A DNA stretch of 64,000 nt from Euwallacea fornicatus. Its lineage: Eukaryota > Arthropoda > Insecta > Coleoptera > Curculionidae. Where the stretch lies: the NCBI RefSeq assembly GCF_040115645.1, contig NW_027096012.1, positions 1,178,001-1,242,000 of the forward strand, read 5' to 3'. Under the pieces are notes generated by a model. That model saw only the letters and a program-made list of their open reading frames with translations, was not told the origin of the DNA and did no database searches. Below are positions 12,092 to 24,597 of the stretch, piece after piece (within the stretch, counting starts at the first letter, position 1; each line of letters starts with the position of its first letter). Both the position numbers and the translations under genes were made by a program.

Positions 12092-12390
12092 TCACAAAAT
12101 ATGTGAGTTTGAGCTCATAAAGTACTATTTTTCTTGGAAGTTCAACAAGATGCAATCATGATGTGTTGTGACATCTTCAAAATCTTGTCGAGCTACTTAA
12201 TTTGACACTTTGTTTAACAAATTTGGTCCACATTTGCCGAAGTTACCGAGCTTCAAAGTTTGAAAAGTCACAAAATATGTGAGTTTGAGCTCATAAAGTA
12301 CTATTTTTCTTGGAAGTTCAACAAGATGCAATCATGATGTGTTGTGTCATTTTAAAGATCTCGTCGAGCTGATTAACTTGACACTTTGTT
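12092..12390. repeat. Family A island inside family B
   Basis: About 1.7 monomers of A-type sequence (GTCACAAAATATGTGAG, TACTATTTTT, GACATCTTCAAAATCTTG, TTTAACAAATTTGG, TTTGCCGAAGTTACCG, GTCATTTTAAAGATC) lie between B monomers. The entry is within a B monomer after AATTTGAGAA. The exit is within another, before TTTAAGACATTTGG. The combination GTGAGTTTGAGCTCATAAAG occurs twice in the island. Elsewhere I see it only near 5,779-5,798, in the last A monomer before the main border. The island aligns with 5,641-5,870 at an offset of 6,500 bp. It is most simply a copy of the A/B border carried into B by duplication or conversion. Confidence 0.88.
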
Positions 12391-14146
12391 TAAGACATTT
12401 GGTCATCATTTGTCGAAGTTATCGAGCGTCAAAATTTGAGAAGTCTCACAATTGGAGTGTTTGAGTACTTAAAGTACTTTTTTCTTGGAAATTCAACAAG
12501 ATGGAATCATAATGTGTTATGTCACCTGAAAGATCTCGTCGATCTGATTAATTTGACACTTTGTTCAAGACATTTGGTCATCATTTGTCCAAGTTATCGA
12601 GTTTCAAATTTAGAAAAGTCTCACAATTGGAGTGTTTGAGTACTTAAAGTACTTTTTTCTTGGAAATTCAACAAGATGCAATCATGATGTGTTGTGTCAC
12701 CTGAAAGATCTCGTCGAACTGATTAATTTGATACTTTGTTTAAGACATTTGGTCATCATTTGTCGAAGTTATCGAGCTTCAAAATATGAAAAATCGCACA
12801 ATTTGAGTGTTTGAGCACATAAAGTACTCTTTTTCTTGGAAATTCAACAAGATGGAATCATGATGTGTTGTGTCACCTGCAAGATCTCGTCGAGCTGATT
12901 AATTTGAGACTTTGTTTAAGACATTTGGTCATCATTTGTCGAAGTTATCGAGCGTCAAAATTTGAGAAGTCTCACAATTTGAGTGTTTGAGCACTTAAAG
13001 TACTCTTTTTCTTGGAAATTCAACAAGATGCAATCATGATGTGTGGTGTCACCTGAAAGATCTCGTCGAACTGATTAATTTGATACTTTGTTGAAGACAT
13101 TTGGTCATCATTTGTCGAAGTTATCGAGCGTCAAAATTTGAGAAGTCTCACAATTTGAGTGTTTGAGTTCTTAAAGTACTCTTTTTCTTGGAAATTCAAC
13201 AAGATGCAATCATGATGTGTTGTGTCACCTGAAAGATCTCGTCGAACTGATTAATTTGATACTTTGTTGAAGACATTTGGTCATCATTTGTCGAAGTTAT
13301 CGAGCGTCAAAATTTGAGAAGTCTCACAATTGGAGTGTTTGAGTACTTAAAGTACTTTTTTCTTGGAAATTCAACAAGATGCAATCATGATGTGTTGTGT
13401 CACCTGAAAGATCTCGTCGAACTGATTAATTTGATACTTTGTTTAAGACATTTGGTCATCATTTGTCGAAGTTATTGAGCTTCAAAATATGAAAAATCGC
13501 ACAATTTGAGTATTTGAGCACTTAAAGTACTCTTTTTCTGGGAAATTCAACAAGATGGAATGATGATGTGTTATGTCACCTGAAAGATCTCGTCGAGCTG
13601 ATTAACTTGACACTTTGTTTAAGACATTTGGTCATCATTTGTCGAAGTTATCGAGCGTCAAAATTTGAGAAGTCTCACAATTGGAGTGTTTGAGTACTTA
13701 AAGTACTTTTTTCTTGGAAATTCAACAAGATGGAATCATAATGTGTTATGTCACCTGAAAGATCTCGTCGATCTGATTAATTTGACACTTTGTTCAAGAC
13801 ATTTGGTCATCATTTGTCGAAGTTATCGAGCGTCAAAATTTGAGAAGTCTCACAATTGGAGTGTTTGAGTACTGAAAGTACTCTTTTTCTTGGAAATTCA
13901 ACAAGATGGAATCATGATGTGTTGTGTCACCTGCAAGATCTCGTCGAGCTGATTAATTTGAGACTTTGTTCAAGACATTTGGTCATCATTTGTCGAAGTT
14001 ATTGAGCTTCAAAATATGAAAAATCGCACAATTTGAGTATTTGAGCAGTTAAAGTACTCTTTTTCTTGGAAATTCAACAAGATGCAATCATGATGTGTTG
14101 TGTCACCTGAAAGATCTCGTCGAGCTGATTAATTTGATACTTTGTT

Positions 14147-16558
14147 TAAGACATTTGGTCATCATTTGTCGAAGTTATCGAGCGTCAAAATTTGAGAAGT
14201 CTCACAATTGGAGTGTTTGAGTACTTAAAGTACTTTTTTCTTGGAAATTCAACAAGATGGAATCATAATGTGTTATGTCACCTGAAAGATCTCGTCGATC
14301 TGATTAATTTGACACTTTGTTCAAGACATTTGGTCATCATTTGTCGAAGTTATCGAGCGTCAAAATTTGAGAAGTCTCACAATTGAAGTGTTTGAGTACT
14401 TAAAGTACTTTTTTCTTGGAAATTCAACAAGATGCAATCATGATGTGTTGTGTCACCTGAAAGATCTCGTCGAACTGATTAATTTGATACTTTGTTTAAG
14501 ACATTTGGTCATCATTTGTCGAAGTTATCGAGCTTCAAAATATGAAAAATCGCACAATTTGAGTGTTTGAGCACATAAAGTACTCTTTTTCTTGGAAATT
14601 CAACAAGATGGAATCATGATGTGTTGTGTCACCTGCAAGATCTCGTCGAGCTGATTAATTTGAGACTTTGTTTAAGACATTTGGTCATCATTTGTCGAAG
14701 TTATCGAGCGTCAAAATTTGAGAAGTCTCACAATTTGAGTGTTTGAGCACTTAAAGTACTCTTTTTCTTGGAAATTCAACAAGATGCAATCATGATGTGT
14801 GGTGTCACCTGAAAGATCTCGTCGAACTGATTAATTTGATACTTTGTTGAAGACATTTGGTCATCATTTGTCGAAGTTATCGAGCGTCAAAATTTGAGAA
14901 GTCTCACAATTTGAGTGTTTGAGTTCTTAAAGTACTCTTTTTCTTGGAAATTCAACAAGATGCAATCATGATGTGTTGTGTCACCTGAAAGATCTCGTCG
15001 AACTGATTAATTTGATACTTTGTTGAAGACATTTGGTCATCATTTGTCGAAGTTATCGAGCGTCAAAATTTGAGAAGTCTCACAATTTGAGTGTTTGAGT
15101 TCTTAAAGTACTCTTTTTCTTGGAAATTCAACAAGATGCAATCATGATGTGTTGTGTCACCTGAAAGATCTCGTCTAGCTGATTAATTTGTCACTTTGTT
15201 TAAGACATTTGGTCATCATTTGTCGAAGTTATCGAGTTTCAAATTTAGAAAAGTCTCACAATTTGAGTGTTTGAGCACTTAAAGTACTCTTTTTCTTGGA
15301 AATTCAACAAGATGCAATCATGATGTGTTGTGTCACCTGAAAGATCTCGTCGAACTGATTAATTTGATACTTTGTTTAAGACATTTGGTCATCATTTGTC
15401 GAAGTTATCGAGCTTCAAAATATGAAAAATCGCACAATTTGAGTGTTTGAGCACATAAAGTACTCTTTTTCTTGGAAATTCAACAAGATGGAATCATGAT
15501 GTGTTGTGTCACCTGCAAGATCTCGTCGAGCTGATTAATTTGAGACTTTGTTTAAGACATTTGGTCATCATTTGTCGAAGTTATCGAGCGTCAAAATTTG
15601 AGAAGTCTCACAATTTGAGTGTTTGAGCACTTAAAGTACTTTTTTCTTGGAAATTCAACAAGATGCAATCATGATGTGTGGTGTCACCTGAAAGATCTCG
15701 TCGAACTGATTAATTTGATACTTTGTTGAAGACATTTGGTCATCATTTGTCGAAGTTATCGAGCGTCAAAATTTGAGAAGTCTCACAATTTGAGTGTTTG
15801 AGTTCTTAAAGTACTCTTTTTCTTGGAAATTCAACAAGATGCAATCATGATGTGTTGTGTCACCTGAAAGATCTCGTCGAGCTGATTAATTTGATACTTT
15901 GTTTAAGACATTTGGTCATCATTTGTCGAAGTTATCGAGTTTCAAATTTAGAAAAGTCTCACAATTTGAGTGTTTGAGCACTTAAAGTACTCTTTTTCTT
16001 GGAAATTCAACAAGATGGAATCATGATGTGTTGTGTCACCTGAAAGATCTCGTCTAGCTGATTAATTTGTCACTTTGTTTAAGACATTTGGTCATCATTT
16101 GTCGAAGTTATCGAGTTTCAAATTTAGAAAAGTCTCACAATTTGAGTGTTTGAGCACTTAAAGTACTCTTTTTCTTGGAAATTCAACAAGATGCAATCAT
16201 GATGTGTTGTGTCACCTGAAAGATCTCGTCTAGCTGATTAATTTGTCACTTTGTTTAAGACATTTGGTCATCATTTGTCGAAGTTATCGAGTTTCAAATT
16301 TAGAAAAGTCTCACAATTTGAGTGTTTGAGCACTTAAAGTACTCTTTTTCTTGGAAATTCAACAAGATGGAATCATGATCTGTTGTGTCACCTGAAAGAT
16401 CTCGTCGAGCTGATTAATTTGATACTTTGTTTAAGACATTTGATCATCATTTGTCGAAGTTATCGAGCGTCAAAATTTGAGAAGTCTCACAATTGGAGTG
16501 TTTGAGTACTTAAAGTACTTTTTTCTTGGAAATTCAACAAGATGCAATCATGATGTGT
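14147..16558. repeat. 2.4-kb block duplicated at 2,810-bp offset, copy 1
   Basis: This block matches 16,957-19,368 with a constant offset of 2,810 bp (16 monomers). The left limit is set by TTTAAG here versus TTCAAG in the other copy just before it. The right limit is the change from GTGTGGTG to GTGTTGTG at 16,559 / 19,369. Shared rare variants include GATCTGTTGTG (about 16,378 and 19,188), TTTGATCATC, and CAATTGAAG at about 14,382 and 17,192. The two copies are nearly identical, so the event is fairly recent. Confidence 0.85.
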
Positions 16559-16956
16559 GGTGTCACCTGAAAGATCTCGTCGAACTGATTAATTTGATAC
16601 TTTGTTGAAGACATTTGGTCATCATTTGTCGAAGTTATCGAGCGTCAAAATTTGAGAAGTCTCACAATTTGAGTATTTGAGCACTTAAAGTACTTTTTTC
16701 TTGGAAATTCAACAAGATGGAATCATGATGTGTTGTGTCACCTGCAAGATCTCGTCGAGCTGATTAATTTGATACTTTGTTGAAGACATTTGGTCATCAT
16801 TTGTCGAAGTTATCGAGCGTCAAAATTTGAGAAGTCTCACAATTGGAGTGTTTGAGTACTTAAAGTACTTTTTTCTTGGAAATTCAACAAGATGGAATCA
16901 TAATGTGTTATGTCACCTGAAAGATCTCGTCGATCTGATTAATTTGACACTTTGTT

Positions 16957-19368
16957 CAAGACATTTGGTCATCATTTGTCGAAGTTATCGAGCGTCAAAA
17001 TTTGAGAAGTCTCACAATTGGAGTGTTTGAGTACTTAAAGTACTTTTTTCTTGGAAATTCAACAAGATGGAATCATAATGTGTTATGTCACCTGAAAGAT
17101 CTCGTCGATCTGATTAATTTGACACTTTGTTCAAGACATTTGGTCATCATTTGTCGAAGTTATCGAGCGTCAAAATTTGAGAAGTCTCACAATTGAAGTG
17201 TTTGAGTACTTAAAGTACTTTTTTCTTGGAAATTCAACAAGATGCAATCATGATGTGTTGTGTCACCTGAAAGATCTCGTCGAACTGATTAATTTGATAC
17301 TTTGTTTAAGACATTTGGTCATCATTTGTCGAAGTTATCGAGCTTCAAAATATGAAAAATCGCACAATTTGAGTGTTTGAGCACATAAAGTACTCTTTTT
17401 CTTGGAAATTCAACAAGATGGAATCATGATGTGTTGTGTCACCTGCAAGATCTCGTCGAGCTGATTAATTTGAGACTTTGTTTAAGACATTTGGTCATCA
17501 TTTGTCGAAGTTATCGAGCGTCAAAATTTGAGAAGTCTCACAATTTGAGTGTTTGAGCACTTAAAGTACTCTTTTTCTTGGAAATTCAACAAGATGCAAT
17601 CATGATGTGTGGTGTCACCTGAAAGATCTCGTCGAACTGATTAATTTGATACTTTGTTGAAGACATTTGGTCATCATTTGTCGAAGTTATCGAGCGTCAA
17701 AATTTGAGAAGTCTCACAATTTGAGTGTTTGAGTTCTTAAAGTACTCTTTTTCTTGGAAATTCAACAAGATGCAATCATGATGTGTTGTGTCACCTGAAA
17801 GATCTCGTCGAACTGATTAATTTGATACTTTGTTGAAGACATTTGGTCATCATTTGTCGAAGTTATCGAGCGTCAAAATTTGAGAAGTCTCACAATTTGA
17901 GTGTTTGAGTTCTTAAAGTACTCTTTTTCTTGGAAATTCAACAAGATGCAATCATGATGTGTTGTGTCACCTGAAAGATCTCGTCTAGCTGATTAATTTG
18001 TCACTTTGTTTAAGACATTTGGTCATCATTTGTCGAAGTTATCGAGTTTCAAATTTAGAAAAGTCTCACAATTTGAGTGTTTGAGCACTTAAAGTACTCT
18101 TTTTCTTGGAAATTCAACAAGATGCAATCATGATGTGTTGTGTCACCTGAAAGATCTCGTCGAACTGATTAATTTGATACTTTGTTTAAGACATTTGGTC
18201 ATCATTTGTCGAAGTTATCGAGCTTCAAAATATGAAAAATCGCACAATTTGAGTGTTTGAGCACATAAAGTACTCTTTTTCTTGGAAATTCAACAAGATG
18301 GAATCATGATGTGTTTTGTCACCTGCAAGATCTCGTCGAGCTGATTAATTTGAGACTTTGTTTAAGACATTTGGTCATCATTTGTCGAAGTTATCGAGCG
18401 TCAAAATTTGAGAAGTCTCACAATTTGAGTGTTTGAGCACTTAAAGTACTTTTTTCTTGGAAATTCAACAAGATGCAATCATGATGTGTGGTGTCACCTG
18501 AAAGATCTCGTCGAACTGATTAATTTGATACTTTGTTGAAGACATTTGGTCATCATTTGTCGAAGTTATCGAGCGTCAAAATTTGAGAAGTCTCACAATT
18601 TGAGTGTTTGAGTTCTTAAAGTACTCTTTTTCTTGGAAATTCAACAAGATGCAATCATGATGTGTTGTGTCACCTGAAAGATCTCGTCGAGCTGATTAAT
18701 TTGATACTTTGTTTAAGACATTTGGTCATCATTTGTCGAAGTTATCGAGTTTCAAATTTAGAAAAGTCTCACAATTTGAGTGTTTGAGCACTTAAAGTAC
18801 TCTTTTTCTTGGAAATTCAACAAGATGGAATCATGATGTGTTGTGTCACCTGAAAGATCTCGTCTAGCTGATTAATTTGTCACTTTGTTTAAGACATTTG
18901 GTCATCATTTGTCGAAGTTATCGAGTTTCAAATTTAGAAAAGTCTCACAATTTGAGTGTTTGAGCACTTAAAGTACTCTTTTTCTTGGAAATTCAACAAG
19001 ATGCAATCATGATGTGTTGTGTCACCTGAAAGATCTCGTCTAGCTGATTAATTTGTCACTTTGTTTAAGACATTTGGTCATCATTTGTCGAAGTTATCGA
19101 GTTTCAAATTTAGAAAAGTCTCACAATTTGAGTGTTTGAGCACTTAAAGTACTCTTTTTCTTGGAAATTCAACAAGATGGAATCATGATCTGTTGTGTCA
19201 CCTGAAAGATCTCGTCGAGCTGATTAATTTGATACTTTGTTTAAGACATTTGATCATCATTTGTCGAAGTTATCGAGCGTCAAAATTTGAGAAGTCTCAC
19301 AATTGGAGTGTTTGAGTACTTAAAGTACTTTTTTCTTGGAAATTCAACAAGATGCAATCATGATGTGT
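16957..19368. repeat. 2.4-kb block duplicated at 2,810-bp offset, copy 2
   Basis: This is the second copy of the block at 14,147-16,558. The one difference I noticed is T at 18,316 (GTGTTTTGTC) where the first copy has G at 15,506 (GTGTTGTGTC). Between the copies, 16,559-16,956 holds ordinary B monomers. The copy contains two of the nine cassettes described for this region. Confidence 0.83.
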
Positions 19369-22300
19369 TGTGTCACCTGAAAGATCTCGTCGAACTGATT
19401 AATTTGATACTTTGTTTAAGACATTTGGTCATCATTTGTCGAAGTTATCGAGCTTCAAAATATGAAAAATCGCACAATTTGAGTGTTTGAGCACATAAAG
19501 TACTCTTTTTCTTGGAAATTCAACAAGATGGAATCATGATGTGTTGTGTCACCTGCAAGATCTCGTCGAGCTGATTAATTTGAGACTTTGTTTAAGACAT
19601 TTGGTCATCATTTGTCGAAGTTATCGAGCGTCAAAATTTGAGAAGTCTCACAATTTGAGTGTTTGAGCACTTAAAGTACTCTTTTTCTTGGAAATTCAAC
19701 AAGATGCAATCATGATGTGTGGTGTCACCTGAAAGATCTCGTCGAACTGATTAATTTGATACTTTGTTGAAGACATTTGGTCATCATTTGTCGAAGTTAT
19801 CGAGCGTCAAAATTTGAGAAGTCTCACAATTTGAGTATTTGAGCACTTAAAGTACTTTTTTCTTGGAAATTCAACAAGATGGAATCATGATGTGTTGTGT
19901 CACCTGCAAGATCTCGTCGAGCTGATTAATTTGATACTTTGTTGAAGACATTTGGTCATCATTTGTCGAAGTTATCGAGCGTCAAAATTTGAGAAGTCTC
20001 ACAATTTGAGTGTTTGAGTTCTTAAAGTACTCTTTTTCTTGGAAATTCAACAAGATGCAATCATGATGTGTTGTGTCACCTGAAAGATCTCGTCGAGCTG
20101 ATTAATTTGATACTTTGTTTAAGACATTTGGTCATCATTTGTCGAAGTTATCGAGTTTCAAATTTAGAAAAGTCTCACAATTTGAGTGTTTGAGCACTTA
20201 AAGTACTCTTTTTCTTGGAAATTCAACAAGATGGAATCATGATGTGTTGTGTCACCTGAAAGATCTCGTCTAGCTGATTAATTTGTCACTTTGTTTAAGA
20301 CATTTGGTCATCATTTGTCGAAGTTATCGAGCGTCAAAATTTGAGAAGTCTCACAATTGGAGTGTTTGAGTACTTAAAGTACTTTTTTCTTGGAAATTCA
20401 ACAAGATGCAATCATGATGTGTTGTGTCACCTGAAAGATCTCGTCGAACTGATTAATTTGATACTTTGTTTAAGACATTTGGTCATCATTTGTCGAAGTT
20501 ATCGAGCTTCAAAATATGAAAAATCGCACAATTTGAGTGTTTGAGCACATAAAGTACTCTTTTTCTTGGAAATTCAACAAGATGGAATCATGATGTGTTG
20601 TGTCACCTGCAAGATCTCGTCGAGCTGATTAATTTGAGACTTTGTTTAAGACATTTGGTCATCATTTGTCGAAGTTATCGAGCGTCAAAATTTGAGAAGT
20701 CTCACAATTTGAGTGTTTGAGCACTTAAAGTACTCTTTTTCTTGGAAATTCAACAAGATGCAATCATGATGTGTGGTGTCACCTCAAAGATCTCGTCGAA
20801 CTGATTAATTTGATACTTTGTTGAAGACATTTGGTCATCATTTGTCGAAGTTATCGAGCGTCAAAATTTGAGAAGTCTCACAATTTGAGTGTTTGAGTTC
20901 TTAAAGTACTCTTTTTCTTGGAAATTCAACAAGATGCAATCATGATGTGTTGTGTCACCTGAAAGATCTCGTCGAGCTGATTAATTTGATACTTTGTTTA
21001 AGACATTTGGTCATCATTTGTCGAAGTTATCGAGTTTCAAATTTAGAAAAGTCTCACAATTTGAGTGTTTGAGCACTTAAAGTACTCTTTTTCTTGGAAA
21101 TTCAACAAGATGGAATCATGATGTGTTGTGTCACCTGAAAGATCTCGTCTAGCTGATTAATTTGTCACTTTGTTTAAGACATTTGGTCATCATTTGTCGA
21201 AGTTATCGAGCGTCAAAATTTGAGAAGTCTCACAATTGGAGTGTTTGAGTACTTAAAGTACTTTTTTCTTGGAAATTCAACAAGATGCAATCATGATGTG
21301 TTGTGTCACCTGAAAGATCTCGTCGAACTGATTAATTTGATACTTTGTTTAAGACATTTGGTCATCATTTGTCGAAGTTATCGAGCTTCAAAATATGAAA
21401 AATCGCACAATTTGAGTGTTTGAGCACATAAAGTACTCTTTTTCTTGGAAATTCAACAAGATGGAATCATGATGTGTTGTGTCACCTGCAAGATCTCGTC
21501 GAGCTGATTAATTTGAGACTTTGTTTAAGACATTTGGTCATCATTTGTCGAAGTTATCGAGCGTCAAAATTTGAGAAGTCTCACAATTTGAGTGTTTGAG
21601 CACTTAAAGTACTCTTTTTCTTGGAAATTCAACAAGATGCAATCATGATGTGTGGTGTCACGTGAAAGATCTCGTCGAACTGATTAATTTGATACTTTGT
21701 TGAAGACATTTGGTCATCATTTGTCGAAGTTATCGAGCGTCAAAATTTGAGAAGTCTCACAATTTGAGTGTTTGAGTTCTTAAAGTACTCTTTTTCTTGG
21801 AAATTCAACAAGATGCAATCATGATGTGTTGTGTCACCTGAAAGATCTCGTCGAACTGATTAATTTGATACTTTGTTGAAGACATTTGGTCATCATTTGT
21901 CGAAGTTATCGAGCGTCAAAATTTGAGAAGTCTCACAATTTGAGTGTTTGAGCACTTAAAGTACTCTTTTTCTTGGAAATTCAACAAGATGCAATCATGA
22001 TGTGTGGTGTCACCTGAAAGATCTCGTCGAACTGATTAATTTGATACTTTGTTGAAGACATTTGGTCATCATTTGTCGAAGTTATCGAGCGTCAAAATTT
22101 GACAAGTCTCACAATTTGAGTGTTTGAGTTCTTAAAGTACTCTTTTCCTTGGAAATTCAACAAGATGCAATCATGATGTGTTGTGTCACCTGAAAGATCT
22201 CGTCGATCTGATTAATTTGATACTTTGTTGAAGACATTTGGTCATCATTTGTCGAAGTTATCGAGCGTCAAAATTTGAGAAGTCTCACAATTTGAGTGTT

Positions 22301-24432
22301 TGAGTTCTTAAAGTACTCTTTTTCTTGGAAATTCAACAAGATGCAATCATGATGTGTTGTGTCACCTGAAAGATCTCGTCGAGCTGATTAATTTGATACT
22401 TTGTTTAAGACATTTGGTCATCATTTGTCGAAGTTATCGAGTTTCAAATTTAGAAAAGTCTCACAATTTGAGTGTTTGAGCACTTAAAGTACTCTTTTTC
22501 TTGCAAATTCAACAAGATGGAATCATGATGTGTTGTGTCACCTGAAAGATCTCGTCTAGCTGATTAATTTGTCACTTTGTTTAAGACATTTGATCATCAT
22601 TTGTCGAAGTTATCGAGTTTCAAATTTAGAAAAGTCTCACAATTTGAGTGTTTGAGCACTTAAAGTACTCTTTTTCTTGGAAATTCAACAAGATGCAATC
22701 ATGATGTGTTGTGTCACCTGAAAGATCTCGTCTAGCTGATTAATTTGTCACTTTGTTTAAGACATTTGGTCATCATTTGTCGAAGTTATCGAGTTTCAAA
22801 TTTAGAAAAGTCTCACAATTTGAGTGTTTGAGCACTTAAAGTACTCTTTTTCTTGGAAATTCAACAAGATGGAATCATGATCTGTTGTGTCACCTGAAAG
22901 ATCTCGTCGAGCTGATTAATTTGATACTTTGTTTAAGACATTTGATCATCATTTGTCGAAGTTATCGAGCGTCAAAATTTGAGAAGTCTCACAATTGGAG
23001 TGTTTGAGTACTTAAAGTACTTTTTTCTTGGAAATTCAACAAGATGGAATCATAATGTGTTATGTCACCTGAAAGATCTCGTCGATCTGATTAATTTGAC
23101 ACTTTGTTTAAGACATTTGGTCATCATTTGTCGAAGTTATCGAGTTTCAAATTTAGAAAAGTCTCACAATTTGAGTGTTTGAGCACTTAAAGTACTCTTT
23201 TTCTTCGAAATTCAACAAGATGGAATCATGATCTGTTGTGTCACCTGAAAGATCTCGTCGAGCTGATTAATTTGATACTTTGTTTAAGACATTTGGTCAT
23301 CATTTGTCGAAGTTATTGAGCTTCAAAATATGAAAAATCGCACAATTTGAGTATTTGAGCACTTAAAGTACTCTTTTTCTTGGAAATTCAACAAGATGGA
23401 ACCATCATGTGTTGTGTCACCTGAAAGATTTCGTCGAGCTGATTAATTTGACACTTTGTTTAAGATATTTGGTCATCATTTGTCGAAGTTATCGAGCTTC
23501 AAAATATGAAAAATCGCACAATTTGAGTGTTTGAGCACTTAAAGTACTCTTTTTCTTGGAAATTCAACAAGATGGAATCATGATGTGTTGTGTCACCTGA
23601 AAGATCTCGTCTAGCTGATTAATTTGTCACTTTGTTTAAGACATTTGGTCATCATTTGTCGAAGTTATCGAGTTTCAAATTTAGAAAAGTCTCACAATTT
23701 GAGTGTTTGAGCACTTAAAGTACTCTTTTTCTTGGAAATTCAACAAGATGGAATCATGATGTGTTGTGTCACCTGAAAGATCTCGTCTAGCTGATTAATT
23801 TGTCACTTTGTTTAAGACATTTGGTCATCATTTGTCGAAGTTATCGAGTTTCAAATTTAGAAAAGTCTCACAATTTGAGTGTTTGAGCACTTAAAGTACT
23901 CTTTTTCTTGGAAATTCAACAAGATGGAATCATGATGTGTTGTGTCACCTGAAAGATCTCGTCGATCTGATTAATTTGACGCTTTGTTCAAGACATTTGG
24001 TCATCATTTGTCGAAGTTATCGAGCGTCAAAATTTGAGAAGTCTCACAATTGGAGTGTTTGAGTACTTAAAGTACTTTTTTCTTGGAAATTCAACAAGAT
24101 GGAATCATAATGTGTTATGTCACCTGAAAGATCTCGTCGAGCTGATTAATTTGATACTTTGTTTAAGACATTTGGTCATCATTTGTCGAAGTTATCGAGC
24201 GTCAAAATTTGAGAAGTCTCACAATTGGAGTGTTTGAGTACTTAAAGTACTTTTTTCTTGGAAATTCAACAAGATGGAATCATAATGTGTTATGTCACCT
24301 GAAAGATCTCGTCGATCTAATTAATTTGACACTTTGTTCAAGACATTTGGTCATCATTTGTCGAAGTTATGGAGCTTCAAAATATGAAAAATCGCACAAT
24401 TTGAGTATTTGAGCACTTAAAGTACTCTTTTT
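19369..24432. repeat. Family B satellite, transition subdomain
   Basis: The last three copies of the 11-22 kb cassette (19,453, 20,507, 21,386) lie here, followed from about 22,100 by a mixed set of B monomers. Singletons that occur once in my reading include CTTTTCCTTGG near 22,145, TTGACAAGTC near 22,099, TTCTTGCAAATTC near 22,500 and TTCTTCGAAATTC near 23,205. From about 23,300 the monomers typical of the right half appear (GGAACCATCATG with GATTTCG). I see no gene, element or unique sequence. Confidence 0.8.
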
Positions 24433-24597
24433 CTGGGAAATTCAACACGATGGAATGATGATGTGTTGTGACACCTGAAAGATCTCGTCGAGCTGATTAA
24501 CTTGACACTTTGTTTAAGACATTTGGTCATCATTTGTCGAAGTTATCGAGCGTCAAAATTTGAGAAGTCTCACAATTGGAGTGTTTGAGTACTTAAA

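Larger units (their letters stand above)
11371..22100. repeat. Recurring B cassette, nine copies at 5-11 monomer spacing
   Basis: A block of successive monomers recurs: a junction GAGCTTCAAAATATG with GAGCACATAAAG, then CTGCAAGATC with TTTGAGACTTTG, then GATGTGTGGTGTC with GAACTGATT and TTTGTTGAAGAC, usually then GAGTTCTTAAAG. The CTTCAAAATA at the cassette start falls at 11,371, 12,777, 14,533, 15,413, 17,343, 18,223, 19,453, 20,507 and 21,386. Spacings are 1,406, 1,756, 880, 1,930, 880, 1,230, 1,054 and 879 bp, all whole monomer numbers (8, 10, 5, 11, 5, 7, 6, 5). The cassette is a higher-order unit whose copies were trimmed or extended by later exchanges. Confidence 0.85.
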
